64,000 nucleotides of DNA from Eucommia ulmoides. Its lineage: Eukaryota; Streptophyta; Magnoliopsida; Garryales; Eucommiaceae. Each line of letters starts with the position of its first letter. The stretch's first letter is position 1. A program made the position numbers and the translations under genes. The DNA is taken from positions 41,164,017 to 41,228,016 of the forward strand of contig CM028327.1 of NCBI GenBank assembly GCA_016647705.1, in the 5' to 3' direction. The notes under the pieces were generated by a model that saw only the letters and a list, made by a program, of their open reading frames with translations, searched no databases and had not been told where the DNA came from. Below, in pieces: positions 1 through 12,896 of the stretch.

Positions 1-2075
1 TTTTAAGATTTTAGTGGAGCTAACTGAGAAAAAGAAATCGATTAAAGGGGTGAAAATGTCAAAGAAAATAATTAAGGAGAAGAGTTCCAGCATGGGCAGT
101 TGACAGTTAAGTCGACTTATGCTTAAAAGAAGAAGTATCTGACTCTCCCGATCGACAAGTAGGTCAACCTATTCTTAAAAGATGAACTCTCTGTATCTCT
201 AGGTCGACAAATAAGTCAACTTGTAAAAGTCTCTGAATCGATAGGTCGACAGGTAAGTCGACTTATGAGGATGGAATTTTGGCTTGGGCTACATCCTGAA
301 TTGGGCGGTCGACCGATGGATGTGTCTGTCGACTGATGGCCAATTTCGAATTTTGTAGATTTTGATTTAAATACTAACCGTTATTTGTTTACTTGATTGA
401 TTGAGAGATTTTAGGAATATGGATATTTTAAAGATATGATACTCCTATTTGAATATCCCTATTGATATGATATATATATTTTAAGTATTTCTCAAATTGA
501 TACATTTAATTCTTTTTATCCTATTGATTTGAGTTTGAGAAATATTTGAGGGACTAATTTGAATGTTTTGAAAGTTATAATTAAGTCAAATATACCTAAA
601 ATGAAAGGAATCTATATATGGGATCTATAGGTGTTTTTTAGATACTTATCTCGTGGAAACTAGCCGTTATAGGATTTGTTTCAAGTAGCTATAAATTAAC
701 CTGCGAATTTCACATGTTAAACGAACAATATCAAGAACTATTCAATTCATAAGTTTTTATAAGAGTTATCATTCTGATATTATTTTGAAAGATGAAATTG
801 TGAGATCAATTGTTAAGGATTTCTTGAATTAAAGCGCTAATTGTGTAAACGTCATCGATTTGAGCTGTCTAGCATTTCAATTTATAATTCTTCGATGTTG
901 TTCTGGTGAGATCTTTCCAAGTTATTAATCTTTATTGAATATCTATTTTTTTTTATATTTGCTTGGTTGATAAGATCTTGATAAAATTATTTTCTGAACT
1001 TTAAATTGCATAAAAATATTTTAAAACGATTTTTGGTGAAAATCTGATTATATACTTATTTGTGTGCTACTCGTATCTATCATAATCATATTTTTATATT
1101 TTCTTGGTGAAAGTATTCCAAGTATATTCTTAATGTTTATTACTGTCATTACTTGCTTGATTAATTGATTGTATGAGAAATCGTTTTTGAATTTTAAAAA
1201 CATAAAATTCTTTTAAAACGATTTATATGATAATCTGATTACGTGCTCAATTTTGTACTACTCGTATTATTTTTATAATCATATTTTTATTTTCTTACAT
1301 TAATTCTATTACTAGTAAATATTGGGACATTAATTGAATTTAAATTGATTTGAGGTGGTAGAAGCTCTGAGTGGGAAGAATTTATCAATTTATTGTACTT
1401 GGTGAGTTGAATGCAGAATTAGATACTATTGGGAGTGTCTAATTTAGGGTAGCTAGTTTCAATCTCTTCTGGTAAAGAGATTGAAATTTTGATCTTTACC
1501 TAAAGTATAAAAAGATTAGGTGTTAATTCTTCCTTAATTGAATTTGTGAGTGAATTGTAACGGTCTAATCCTTACCAGGTAAAAAGATATTTGGAGTGTT
1601 TGTGAGGTTTTGATTCTTGAGGCTAAGGTATAAACAGAATTAGGTTAATCTTTAACCTGTGAAAAAAATAGGTTATTCTTGAGCCTTGAAAAAGTAGAGG
1701 TTATTCCTGACCCTGTGAAAAAGAATTGTAAAGGTTGATTCTGAACATATGAAAAGAATCATTGTGAGGGTTTGGTTCCTACTTTTAAAGAAATCTTGAG
1801 TTTAGTGGGTGCGACTCTCCGTGGAGCTCGGGGGACTGGATTAGTCAAGAGTAGCTTGATGAAGCAGTATAAATTTTTGTGTGCGGTATTATTTATAATG
1901 TTTATATTTTGCTGTTTGGTTGTGCATCTAATTGATAATACATATCTGTTTCTATATAAAGATAATAATTAATTTTAGAATAAAATTAATTATTTGATTT
2001 TTGAAGTATTATATTCTGATAATTTTTAATATTACCCAATTCATCCTCTTTTTTGGGTAGCTCACTGGGCCAACA
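1..2075 (+). repeat. 5' LTR (truncated) of the TR-GAG-like element
   Basis: It aligns over its whole length with 5373-7445 and ends in GGGCCAACA directly before the primer binding site. Both copies hold the small reading frame at 1772-1972 and 7144-7344, which is an LTR-internal chance frame, not a gene. Confidence 0.85.
99..341 (+). repeat. GTCGAC-rich minisatellite inside the LTR
   Basis: Four or five degenerate units of about 42-60 bases carry a paired motif of the type GGTCGACAGGTAAGTCGACTT. The corresponding part of the 3' LTR (about 5470-5710) has the same arrangement. Confidence 0.6.
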
Positions 2076-2077
2076 AT

Positions 2078-2092
2078 TAGTATCAAAACTGG
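2078..2092 (+). other. Primer binding site, initiator-Met tRNA type, decayed
   Basis: TAGTATCAAAACTGG begins two bases after the LTR end. It differs from the usual plant site TGGTATCAGAGC at three of the first twelve positions, and all three differences are G to A. Confidence 0.6.
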
Positions 2093-2145
2093 TTTTAGCT
2101 TGATAGGGCTAACACCCTAGCTAAATTGATCACATAGCACACACA

Positions 2146-3291
2146 ATGGATGATATTTTTTGTGTATCCTCTCTTGATGGTGATAGATCCTTATATGACA
2201 ATGTGATGTATGATTCATGTGATTTTAGTGGTAGTGATGAAGATGATGATAATAAAAATGTTTATATTGTTATGAAAAAATTATTTTCTTTCACACTATT
2301 TTTTCTTAAAGAGAGCTTGAGTTTGAAAATAAAAATCAATTCTTTTGAAAACGATGGAAAAAGTGTTTGAAAATTTAAAGTGTATTTAGATGATTATTGT
2401 GGTACAAAAGAATTTTCGGACGTTATTTTTGAAATTAATAATTTGCTCTCTAAAGTGAATTCTCTTGAAAATGAAAACAAAGTTTTAAAAAATAATCTTT
2501 AGATGATTTTTATGCAAAGGTCGGATCTTGATTTAAAAATCGATTTACTTAAGAAAAATTTTGAAAAATCAAAATCCGCCATTAAGACTATTTCAAGAGA
2601 TTCTGAGAATATTTTTTCTAGGCAAAATGGATATACTTCATCATCTCATCCTTCATCACAAGCCAATAATAATTATATGGTTATTATTAGAAATAATTCT
2701 TACTTTACATCTCGTGCTTTCTATGATAAATTGGAAATGAGATGTTATTATTGTAATAGGTTTGAGCATTTTAAAGTATCATGTCCATTCAGAAATCCTA
2801 TGTTTATGTCTAACAAGGAAGGATCCAAATTAAAATGGATATCTAAGAAATTTGTTGAAATGTCTTGTGCAAAGTTACATAATGTCAGAAATGGATTCGA
2901 AGGAACAAACAAAGAGGTCATATCAAAACCAAGACAAAAAGTCATCAAGGATCCAAAAGTGACACATACAAAGCAAAAAGATGCACCAAAGACAGAATGT
3001 GAAATTATTAAGAAGCCACAAGAGAAATGTGCAAAGAGAAAAGTTGTACAAAAGCCAAGATGGGATATCATCAAGAAGCCATAAGCAATACGTGCAAAAG
3101 GAATTATCAATGAATCAAATGGCAAAAATCAAAGGTTGAGAGGATATGGACAGGGCAAGAGAAATTATGCACCCAAAGTAGTCATGAGCACAAATGAGGT
3201 AAAAAGTAAAATTACTCAGAAAGATATAAAAGGTGCTCCTAATTCCTCCCATTTTAAATTCATTAAATTTATTAAAGAAGGAGAGTCCTAA
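2146..3291 (+). pseudogene. gag-like fragment with CCHC zinc knuckle
   Basis: A single reading frame runs from ATG 2146 and is broken by stops at 2368, 2500, 3082 and near 3289 without a change of frame. The order is an acidic segment, a probable coiled coil rich in Leu, Asn and Lys around 2430-2580, a zinc knuckle of pattern CX2CX4HX4C at about 2743-2785, and a tail with repeated Lys-Pro segments. The knuckle followed by a basic segment resembles the C-terminal half of plant Ty1/copia gag proteins of the large-LTR (SIRE-like) kind, which is an assignment by resemblance. In such elements gag packages RNA in a cytoplasmic particle. No pol follows. The four stops mean it is not translated as one protein now. 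Confidence 0.7.
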
Positions 3292-4981
3292 CTTGCCAAA
3301 TAGGTAAATTGATAATTATTTCTAAGACCTATTTTAAATGATGTGCTCACTTTTTGTCTTAGAAACATTATATGGTGATTATAATAATCACGTTTAGTTA
3401 AGGATTATTAACATGTTTTTATGTGCTTATATTAAGTAGTGATCATGAGTTAATTTTTAAAACATGTTATGAGATTTAGAAATTGAATTAAGTGAATTGA
3501 GTTTTTATTTTATAGATCTTGATTTATTAAAATGCATAATATTTTATATTGAGGTGATTTGAATGATTTAATTTGATCATGATAGGACTTTTATGGTTAA
3601 TATTAATATGCAAGCATGATAATTCTTTTTTATACCATATATGATCGTTTGAATACATATCTAACTGTGTTTAGTGTTTCAAGTTAATATTTTTGTGCAC
3701 GTGAATATATTTATGGATATCAAGTATCTTGTTATATACATGATAATCGATTTTTCTCATACGTTTTATGTCTCCTTATTTTTAAATGCTTATGAAGGGA
3801 TCTAGAATGATATGAGATAACATTATTATTGGTTGAGATATGATTCATGTTTTTGGGCGTTAATGATTATAAGAAGCATGTTACTTGAGATAACTTCATT
3901 GATTGATATGATTAAGATTGCTTTGAATTAATTAGTGATCATACATGTTGATGAGAATAATTGATAAATATATGTTCACTTGATTTTTACTAATGATCTT
4001 CTTCCAAGCATGTTCCAAAGAGTTTCAGGTTATAAGATTACTCAAGGAGAAACAAATATTCACACCGAAACTCAAAGTTGAGTCAAAAATAAGAACGAGA
4101 TTGATTCAAGTTGATAAAAATTAGAGTTGAATCTTCATTCAACTTAATGGTAAAACGATCTCATTCTTGCATAATTATTTAAAAAATTTAAATATCATAC
4201 TTTGATTATATGTCTACATAGATTTCTTTTGATTTATTAATATATATATTGCATGATTTGTTAATATACATGATCTCTAAATATATAGCATGATACCGCC
4301 GCACATGGATATCCCTATAATTATTAGGTGCCTAGTTTTCATCTAATGTCTCATTTTTTATTAATGATTATTGTTTAAAAAGGGAATTGATATTTTATGA
4401 GAGAAATATGCACTTTTCCATGGTTATGCATACACTAGATTTATGATCGATAAATTATTCTTGAGATATATTTCCTATTCTAGTGCGTTAAATATCACAT
4501 GTTTCTAGATTCTAGGAAGATATTAATTGATATCATGTTACATTACTGAAATGTTATGATTATTCACATACGCATGAATTTGCTCATTTTTAATTATATA
4601 GAGGAAGATTGCATGCTTAGAATAATATTTTTGGTATAACCTAGGCATAATGATATTTTCCTAGAGTAGTATTATTTTGTAGTTCCCCTTCCCCACTTTT
4701 TGAGATGATAAAGGGGGAGAATTTATTGATATTTTGTTGAATATCTTAAGGGGGAGCTTGAATTGTTTTGTTGAATATCTTAAGAGGGAGTTAGAGTTAT
4801 TTGGGAAGTTAGAATTATCTATCATTTTGAAATTTGTGCTTTGTTGATTATCTTCATGATTATACTTAGTTGAGAATTCTTCATGATTGTACTTTATTGA
4901 GTTAAAAGCCCGTACTCGAATTTAGGAAGAGCGTGGTTACATTTTATTTTGAAGAAAACATCAAAGTTAATTGTCATCATC
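3292..4981 (+). other. Non-coding internal region of the TR-GAG-like element
   Basis: AT-rich DNA with no reading frame resembling pol or an envelope-like gene. The phrase TCTTAAGGGGGAG near 4748 and TCTTAAGAGGGAG near 4780 look like duplicated purine tracts close to the 3' LTR. Confidence 0.6.
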
Positions 4982-4995
4982 AAAAAGGGAGAGAT
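4982..4995 (+). other. Polypurine tract before the 3' LTR
   Basis: AAAAAGGGAGAGAT stands immediately before TGTTGATTC, the first bases of the 3' LTR, as expected for the plus-strand primer of an LTR retrotransposon. Confidence 0.7.
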
Positions 4996-7445
4996 TGTTG
5001 ATTCTAAGATTTTAATGAACAATTAAATATTGATATTTTTGGTGGAACTAATATGTTTATTAAGTGTTTCAGTTTAAAAAGTTCCAGACTATATCATGAA
5101 ATAATTGTAAAGGATGCAGAGACAATGTAGAGAAGATAACATCATGAAGAAATTGTGAAGGATGCAGAGATGGATACTAAGAGATTGAAGATTTCAAAGA
5201 ATTTAGGTGAAAACAACTCTAATCTATTTTTACTCTTAATGTATCTCGATTAGAATCACACACGACACAAAAATAATTTTATATTTATGTGTGTTTTGAT
5301 AGAATCCTAATTAGTAAAATTATTTGCTCCTATGTGTAATTGAAAAAGAAATAAAGATAAATGATTAAAATTGATTTTAAGATTTTAGTGAAACTAACCG
5401 AGAAAAGAAATCGGTTAAAGAGGTGAAAATGTCAAAGAAAATAATTAAGGAGAAGAGTTCCAGCATGGGCAGTCGACAGGTAAGTCTACTTGTGCTTAAA
5501 AGAAGAAGTCTATGAATCTCCTGGTCGACAGGTAGGTCAACCTATGCTTAAAAGATGAACTCTCTGTATCTCTAGGTCGACAGATAAGTCGACTTGTAAA
5601 AGTATCTGAATTGATAGGTCGACAGGTAAGTCAACTTATGAGGATGGAATTTTGGCCTGGGCTACATCCTAAATTGGGCGGTCGACCGATGGATGTGTCT
5701 ATTGACTGATAGCCAATTTCGAATTTTATAGATTTTGATTTAAATACTAGTCGTTATTTGTTTACTTGATTGAGAGATTTTAGGGATATGAATATTTTAA
5801 AGATATGATACTCCTATTTGAATATCCCTATTGATATGGTATATATATTTTAAGTATTTCTCAAATTGGTACATTTAATTTTTTCTATCCTATTGATTTG
5901 AGTTTGAGAAATATTTGAGGGACTAATTTGAATGTTTTGAAAGCCATAATTAAGTTAAATATACCTAAAATGAAAGGAATCAATATATGAGGTCTATAAG
6001 TGTGTTTTAGATGCTTATCTCGTGAAAACTAGCCGTTATAGGGCTTGTTTCAAGTGGCTATAAATAGACCTGCGGATTTCACATGTTAAGCGAACAATAT
6101 TAAGAACTATTCAGTTCATAAATTTTTATAAGAGTCATTATTCTGATATTATTTTGAGAGATCAAATTGTGAGATCAATTGTTGAGGAATTTTTGAGTTA
6201 AAAAGCTAATTGTGTAAGCGCCATTGATTTGAACTGTCTAGTATTTCAATCTATAATTCTTCGGTGTTATTCTGATGAGATTTGTCCAAGCTATTAATCT
6301 TTATTGCATATCTATTTTTCTATATTTGTTTGGTTGATAAGATCTTAATAAAATCGTTTTCTGAACTTTAAATTGCATAAAAATATTTTAAAACGATTTT
6401 TTTTTGTGAAAATCTGATTACATATTTATTTGTGTGCTATTCGTATCTATCATAATCATATTTTTATATTTTCTTGGTGAAAATGTTCCAAGTATATTCT
6501 TAATTAAGTTTATTACTGTCATTGCTTGCTTAGTTAATTGATTGTATGAGAAATCGTTTTTGAACTTTAAAAGTATATAAATTATTTTAAAATGATTTGT
6601 ATGATAATCTGATTACGTGCTCAATTTTGTGCTACCCACATTATTTTTATAATCAGATTTTTGTTTTCTCACATTAATTCTATCATTAGTAAATATCGAG
6701 ACATTAATTGAGTTTAAATTGATTTGAGGTGGTAGAAGCTCTGAGTGAGAAGAACTTATCAATTTATTGTACTTGGTGAGTTGAGTGCGAGATTAGATAC
6801 TATTGAGAGTGTCTAATCTAGGGTAGCTGGTTTCAATCTCTTCCGGTAAAGAGATTGAGGTTTTGATCTTTACCTAAGATATAAAAATATTAGGTGTTAA
6901 TTCTTTCTTGATTGAATTTGTGAGTGAATTGTAACGGTTCAATCCTTACCAGGTAAAAGGATATTTAGAGTTTGTTAGGTTTTGATTCTTGAGCCTAAGT
7001 TATAAAAATAATTAGTTTAATTTTTAGTTTGTGAAAAAGATAGGTTATTCTTGAGCCTTGAAAAAGTAGAGGTCATTCCTGAGCCTGTGAAAATGAAATG
7101 TAAAGGTTGATTCTAAGTCTGTGAAAAGACTCATTGAGAGTGTTTGATTCCCACCTTTAAAGGAATCTTGAATTTAGTAGGTGCGACTCTCAGTGGAGCT
7201 CGGAGGACTGGATTAGCCAAGAGTAGTTTGGTGAACCAGTATAACTTTTTGTGTGCGGTAGTATTTATATTGTTTATATTTTGTTGTTTAGTTGTGCGTC
7301 TAGTTGATAATACATATTTGCTGCTATATAAAGTTAATAATTAAATTTAGAATAAAATTAAATGTTTGATTTTTGAAGTGTTATATTTTGATAATTTTTA
7401 ATACTACTCAATTCACCTCCTTTTGGGTAGCTCACTGGGCCAACA
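4996..7445 (+). repeat. 3' LTR of the TR-GAG-like element, 2450 bp
   Basis: It starts TGTTG and ends CCAACA. The segment from about 5373 matches 1-2075. A shorter solo relative is at 40645-42655. The sequence after 7445 continues the copia LTR that was interrupted. Confidence 0.85.
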
Positions 7446-7581
7446 ACAGTATTTTAGCAATAGTATGTAATCGTTCATAATGGATCCACGTACGCGATTT
7501 ATGTGTTTATAAAACTTTTGATGATTTGACATATTATTTTAGGGTTTATAGATTCAGATCTATGGGGATTAAATCCCAATA
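7446..7581 (+). repeat. 5' LTR remnant and primer binding site of copia A
   Basis: It aligns with 13276-13410. Three bases on, TGGTATCAGAAT (7584-7595) fits the initiator-Met tRNA primer site. Confidence 0.8.
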
Positions 7582-8218
7582 AGTGGTATCAGAATCTACT
7601 TCATGTTGAATCATTAAGGTTCTTAAGGTTTTCAAGTTCATAGAATTTTAAGGTTTGTGTTTTTTCTGTTAAAGTTTAATTCCTTGTAGAATCGTGAGAA
7701 AAACTACGAATTTGTTACAGATCCAAGGAAAGAAAACCCCTATTTTCAGAATTTTAGGGTGTTTTTTGCGGCAGAAAATTCAGATTGGATTCGACCTTTG
7801 GCCAAATCAGTCGACCAACACCCAAAATTGGTCAACCAATTTATGCAGAAGGGATCACCGTTTCAGCCTCTAACTGATTAGTAAAAATCAATCATCCGAT
7901 TCATGTAGAGGGATTTACGGTTTTAGGTTTTGACCGAATCAGTCGACCAAACCTCATTGCTCGACCAACTGCTTCAGATTAGAGGCCAATTGGCCTCTGT
8001 CCAATTTGGTTAACCGAATTTTTAGGACCGATCGACAGTGTGGATGCCCCAAACGTCAAAAACTTTAACCCATTGCACGACATTCGATCAACGGACCATT
8101 GGGACAGTCGACTTACAAAATCTTATATCTTGAAATAAATTAAAATGTAACAATATAATACTAAAGTAATATTTGTTGTGTAGTTTATTTTATTTTAGGA
8201 TATTAATATGTTGATATT

Positions 8219-8540
8219 TGTTATTTATACAAAAAATAGCTGGCTCAAAGAAAGATTATTGTTTGGTCAAATAATAAGCGTTGGTATTTGTTGTTTATGT
8301 GAACCATAATCAACCCAAATGAAGATTATTGTTTAACTAAATAATAGACATTGATTTGATATATGTATAGTTATTATTTATGCAATCAATAATTGACCGA
8401 AATGACTGTTATTATTTGGCCAATAATAAACGTACCTACAATGATAAATACGTGATGATTGTAAAAAAAAATTCATGTGAACAACAATCGGTCCAAAGAA
8501 AAGCTGTTGTATGACAGAACTAATTGTCAGTATTTGATCA
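8219..8540 (+). repeat. Degenerate ~80-bp tandem repeat in the copia A leader
   Basis: About four units share the pattern TTGTTTATGTGAAC...TCAA...GATTATTGTTTGGTCAAATAATA. They lie between the primer site and gag. Confidence 0.55.
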
Positions 8541-8683
8541 TTGTACTGAGAGCACCACTTACAATTAATTTCTCTGTCCAAAAACTAAGAATTAATGTTG
8601 TATTAGGTATCTTGAGATGGGTTCCCAATTTGGATTATTTGTTCATGTTTTGTTTTATTTTTATTACATGCTTATGAGTATGT

Positions 8684-11600
8684 TTGTTTATACAATTTTT
8701 TTCGGCTACTACCACGACTGTTTTTGCCCAAGTCAGCAACATCCCAATACTGAGCAGGACAAACTTTAAAGTTTGGAAAGATTCCATGGAATTGTCCTCA
8801 GTTGTATGGATTGGGATCTTGTATTTCTTGAGGATCGACCCACTGCTACTTCAGAAAATCTCAATGAGATTAAAATTGAAAAATGGGATTGGTCTAACTG
8901 AATGTGCTTGATGATTATGAAGCTGCACACTTTAGGCAATTCAAAGTAAGTTAAAACACTCAGAAGGATAAATGGTCCCTCAATGAGCTTATATTTCACT
9001 GTGTGCAAGAAGAAGAGAGGCAACAACGGGATAAGACAGATAGTGCTCACTTGGCCTTAACCTCTCAAACATGAAAAAGAAGAGAGCTGAGGTTGTTGCA
9101 GAAGGATCTTCTCAGTAGAAGAAACAAAAAAAAAAAAACCAAAAAAAAAAAAAAGAAAAAAAAAAAGAACAGGATAAGGAATGTATCTTCTATTTCTGCA
9201 AGAAAACAGGGCACATAAAGAATAAGTGTTCCAAGTACACCGCTTGACGTGCTAAGAAGGGCATGCTTCTAACTTTGGTTTATTCTGAAGTTAATTTAGC
9301 TTATGTACCTAAGGTTTTGGTAGATAGATTTTGATGCTACTACTCACATAAGTATGTCTATACATGGTTGCTTGTGGAGCCGATCGCTAAGTGATGCTGA
9401 ATGATTCATCTTTGTGGGCGACGACAATAATGCTGCGGTGGAAGCCATATGGACTTTCAGATTACAATTGAAAACTAGATTTTGCTTGGATTTGTTTGAG
9501 ACATTTGTTGCACCATATTTTAGTTGAAATTTAATTTCTATTTCTAGTTTGGACAAATCAGGATTTTTTTGTTCTTTCGGAAATAATAAAGTTAGTCTCT
9601 ATCAAAATTCAAATTTTAATGGTTTCAGTTATTTAATTGATAATCTATATATGTTTGATATTAGTTTCTATAACGAAATACTGCAAAAAAGTTCACGTGG
9701 TACAGAGCAAAAATTAAGTGAGAATTCTGCCACTTTATGTCTAAACAGAGAATTCAGAGACTTGTGTCGGATGGAATTCTTGAACCCCTATATTTGAAAA
9801 ACTTTCAAGTGTGTGTTGAGTGCATCAATGAAAAACGAACAAACGTTAGAAAATTAGGTGCCGAGAGAGCTACAAATGTCTTAGAACTAACACATACTGA
9901 TATCTACGGTCCATTCCCTACGGCTTCTTGGAATGGACAACAATATTTTATTACATTCATAGACGATTACTCTCGTTATGAGTACCTATATTTGATTCAT
10001 GAGAAGTCTTAATCCTTGGACGTTTTCAAGTCTTTCAAAGCTGAAGTTGAACTTCAACTTGGAAATAAAATTAAGGCTGTCAGATCGGATTGTGGTAGTG
10101 AGTACTACGGGAGAAATAATGGATCAGGAGAACAACGTCCAGGACCCTTCGTAATTTTTCTCAATGAGTGTGGAATTGTTCCGCAACACACCATGCCAAG
10201 AAAACCTAGCATGAATGGTGTTGCAAAGCGACGAAATCAAACTCTTAAGGATATGATAAGGAGTATGGTTAGTCATTCCTTCTTGCCTGAGTCACTTTGG
10301 GGAGAAATTTTAAAGAACACAATATACATCTTTAACAGGGTACCGAGTAAAGTAGTTACCAAAACCCCCTATGAATTTTGGATAGGTAAGAAGCCTAGCA
10401 TTAGGCACTTGCACATTCGGGATTGTTCAACTGAAGCACAACTTTATAGGTCACATGAAAGAAAATTGGACTAAAGAACGGTTAGTTGCTATTTCGTTGG
10501 TTACGTTGAACGCTCTTAGGGCTACAAGTTTTACGATCCCATATCAAGATCTTTTTTTGAATGGGAAATACGAGATTCCTTGAGGATGTTGAGTTTGAGA
10601 GGGAAGGAAACATAAGGAATGTTGTCTTTGAAGAAGAATCTGTTATTGACGGTGATCAAATCTCTATACCTATTGTTATTCAAGACACAGTTCTGGATCT
10701 ATGTAATAATGTTCAAGCTCTTATTCTTGATATTGTTCCAGATCAAGACAACAATGAGATTCTTCCTCAAACACAACCTATAGAATAAACTCAACAATCT
10801 CAAGAAGTGTCATTAAGGAGATCCACCAGGAAGAGGAGATATGCGATTTTGGATGAGTATATTGTCTTTCTCCAAAAACATGAGGATGACGTTGGTTTAA
10901 CAAAGGATGACCCGATCAACTTCTATCAAGTCATGCGCAGTTCTAACTCTCAAAAGTGTATTGATGACATGAAGGATGAGTTGAAGTCTATAAAAGACAA
11001 TGACGTTTGGGATCTCGTCAAGTTGCCTAAAGGTGCGAAGCCCATTGGTTGTAAATGGATATTTAAAATCAAGAGGGATTCGAAGGGTAATGTCGAGAGA
11101 TATAAGGTTTGTCTAGTCGCCAAAGGCTTTACTCAAAAGGAAGGCATAGATTACAAAGAGACTTTATCTCTTGTATCTTCGAAAGACTCTTGTAGACCTA
11201 TAATGGCGCTGGTGGCTCATTTTGGTCTAGAGCTGCATTAGATAGATGTCAAGATTGTGTTTCTCAATAGAGACATTGATGAGATGATTTATATAGTACA
11301 ACCAAAAAAATTTGTATCAGGAGATCCAAAGTCTATAGTCTTCAAGTTAAAGAAATCCATCTATGGTCTCAAACAGACTTCCTGTCAATGGTATCATAAG
11401 TTCCATCAAGTCATCACCTTGTACGGTTTTGAGGTGAATGTCGTTGATAATTGTATATATCACAAGTTCAATGGGAGTAAATACATCTTCCTGGTATTAT
11501 ATGTCTATGATATTCTGCTCGCTAACAGCGATATAGCCTTGCTGCATAAAACCAAAAAAATTCTGATGAAGAAATTCGAGATGAAAGATCTTGGTAACGC

Positions 11601-12410
11601 CTATTTTATATTAGGTATTCAAATACTCAGAGATCGTTCTTGAGGTATTCTTGGGTTGTCACAAAAGAACTATATCGATAAGGTTCTGAGTAGATTTGGT
11701 ATGAAAGATAATAAACCAGGAGACACGCCCATGACTAAAGGAGACAAGTTTAATCTCAAATAGTGTCCCAATAATGATCTTGAAAGGAAAGAGATGCAGA
11801 AGATTTCCTATGCGTCGGCAGTAGGAAGTCTCATGTACGCTCAAGTTTGTACTTGTCCTGACATAGCATTTATAGTGGGAGTTTTGGGCAGATATTTGAG
11901 TAGTCCAGGTATGCAACATTGGAAGGTATCCAAACGTGTGATGCGTTATTTAAGAAGAACAAAAAACTACCTGCTCACTTATCAGAGATCAAACAATTTA
12001 GAGATCATCGGGTTCTGTAACTTCGATTTTGCGGTATTCCAGAATAGCAGGCACTCCACATCAAGCTATATCTTTATGTTAGATGGGGGAGTTATCTCAT
12101 GGAAGTCTGCTAAGTAGACTCTCATAGCTTTTTCAACCATGGTTGCGGAGTTAATTGCTTGTTATGAGGTGTCCAACCATGGAATATGGTTGCGAAACTT
12201 TGTTACTAGGCTGCGTGTAGTAGATGGCATTGATAGACCATTGAAGATTTACTTTGACAATAACTCGGTGGTACTTTAATCCAACAACAACAGGAGCTCG
12301 ACGAAGTCAAAATTTATCGACATCAAGTTTCTAGTTGTTAAGAAGAAAGTTCAGGATAAACAAATTTCCATAAAACATATAAAGCCCATTAACCAAGGGC
12401 TTAGCATCTA
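8684..12410 (+). pseudogene. Copia A gag-pol pseudogene
   Basis: Pieces in order are: a gag segment around 8730-8960; a zinc knuckle CX2CX4HX4C around 9186-9230 after an A-rich insertion; integrase at about 9790-10440, with Asp in HTDIYGPF, Asp in [10 protein letters not shown] and the third acidic position changed to Lys (GVAKRRNQ); reverse transcriptase at about 10807-11640, where the YVDD box reads YVYD; and RNase H at about 11980-12400. Integrase and reverse transcriptase lie in different frames, with the shift at the T run near 10552-10558. In-frame stops include 10010, 10472, 11239, 11641 and 12115. The protease region (about 9300-9560) is not recognisable. A copia polyprotein would copy and integrate the element from cytoplasmic particles; this one cannot be made whole. 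Confidence 0.85.
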
Positions 12411-12896
12411 AGGTATTTCATGAGCACACTGCTCATATAAGTGTTATTTCTAATAATACTTTGGTTTAGTAAGATTTAATTTTATGTTCTATATGTTTTA
12501 CTTTATACATTGGATTGTTTAAGTTTTCTGTAGAATAAAATTGATGGCTTATGATTTTTGTGTATAATGCTCGCATTGTATTAAGGACTTTGGATTGATC
12601 TCACTAAAGACTAAAGAAGGACCAGTTGAAAATAAACATGTCAGAGATCACATTGCATGTAATTTTCATACTACTCACCCACATTTGATCTATGTCATTG
12701 AGTGTATTAGTATGATGATCATTGTGGTTTAGTCACGACTGTATTATAATAAGAGCTGCAGTAATTATATTATTAGTATATGAGATTGACCAAATTGTTT
12801 AAGGAGAAATCTAAGGATAAATAGCATACAGATGCGCGCTTAAAGAATTTTGTGATATAATTGTTTCAAGAATAATATGTAGTCTAAGTAGGAGAT

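Larger units (their letters stand above)
1..7445 (+). mobile_element. Non-autonomous LTR retrotransposon (TR-GAG-like), 5' end cut by window edge
   Basis: The stretch 1-2075 is repeated, with scattered substitutions, at about 5373-7445, and the second copy begins further upstream at 4996 with TGTTGATTC. These are the two LTRs; about 380 bases of the 5' LTR lie outside the window. Between them are a degenerate primer binding site, a gag fragment with a zinc knuckle, about 1.7 kb of AT-rich non-coding DNA and a purine tract. No protease, integrase or reverse transcriptase is present, so the element would need another element's enzymes. The 3' end (CCAACA at 7445) is followed by sequence matching the inside of the copia LTR at 12897-13410, so this element inserted into the 5' LTR of that older copia element. 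Confidence 0.85.
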
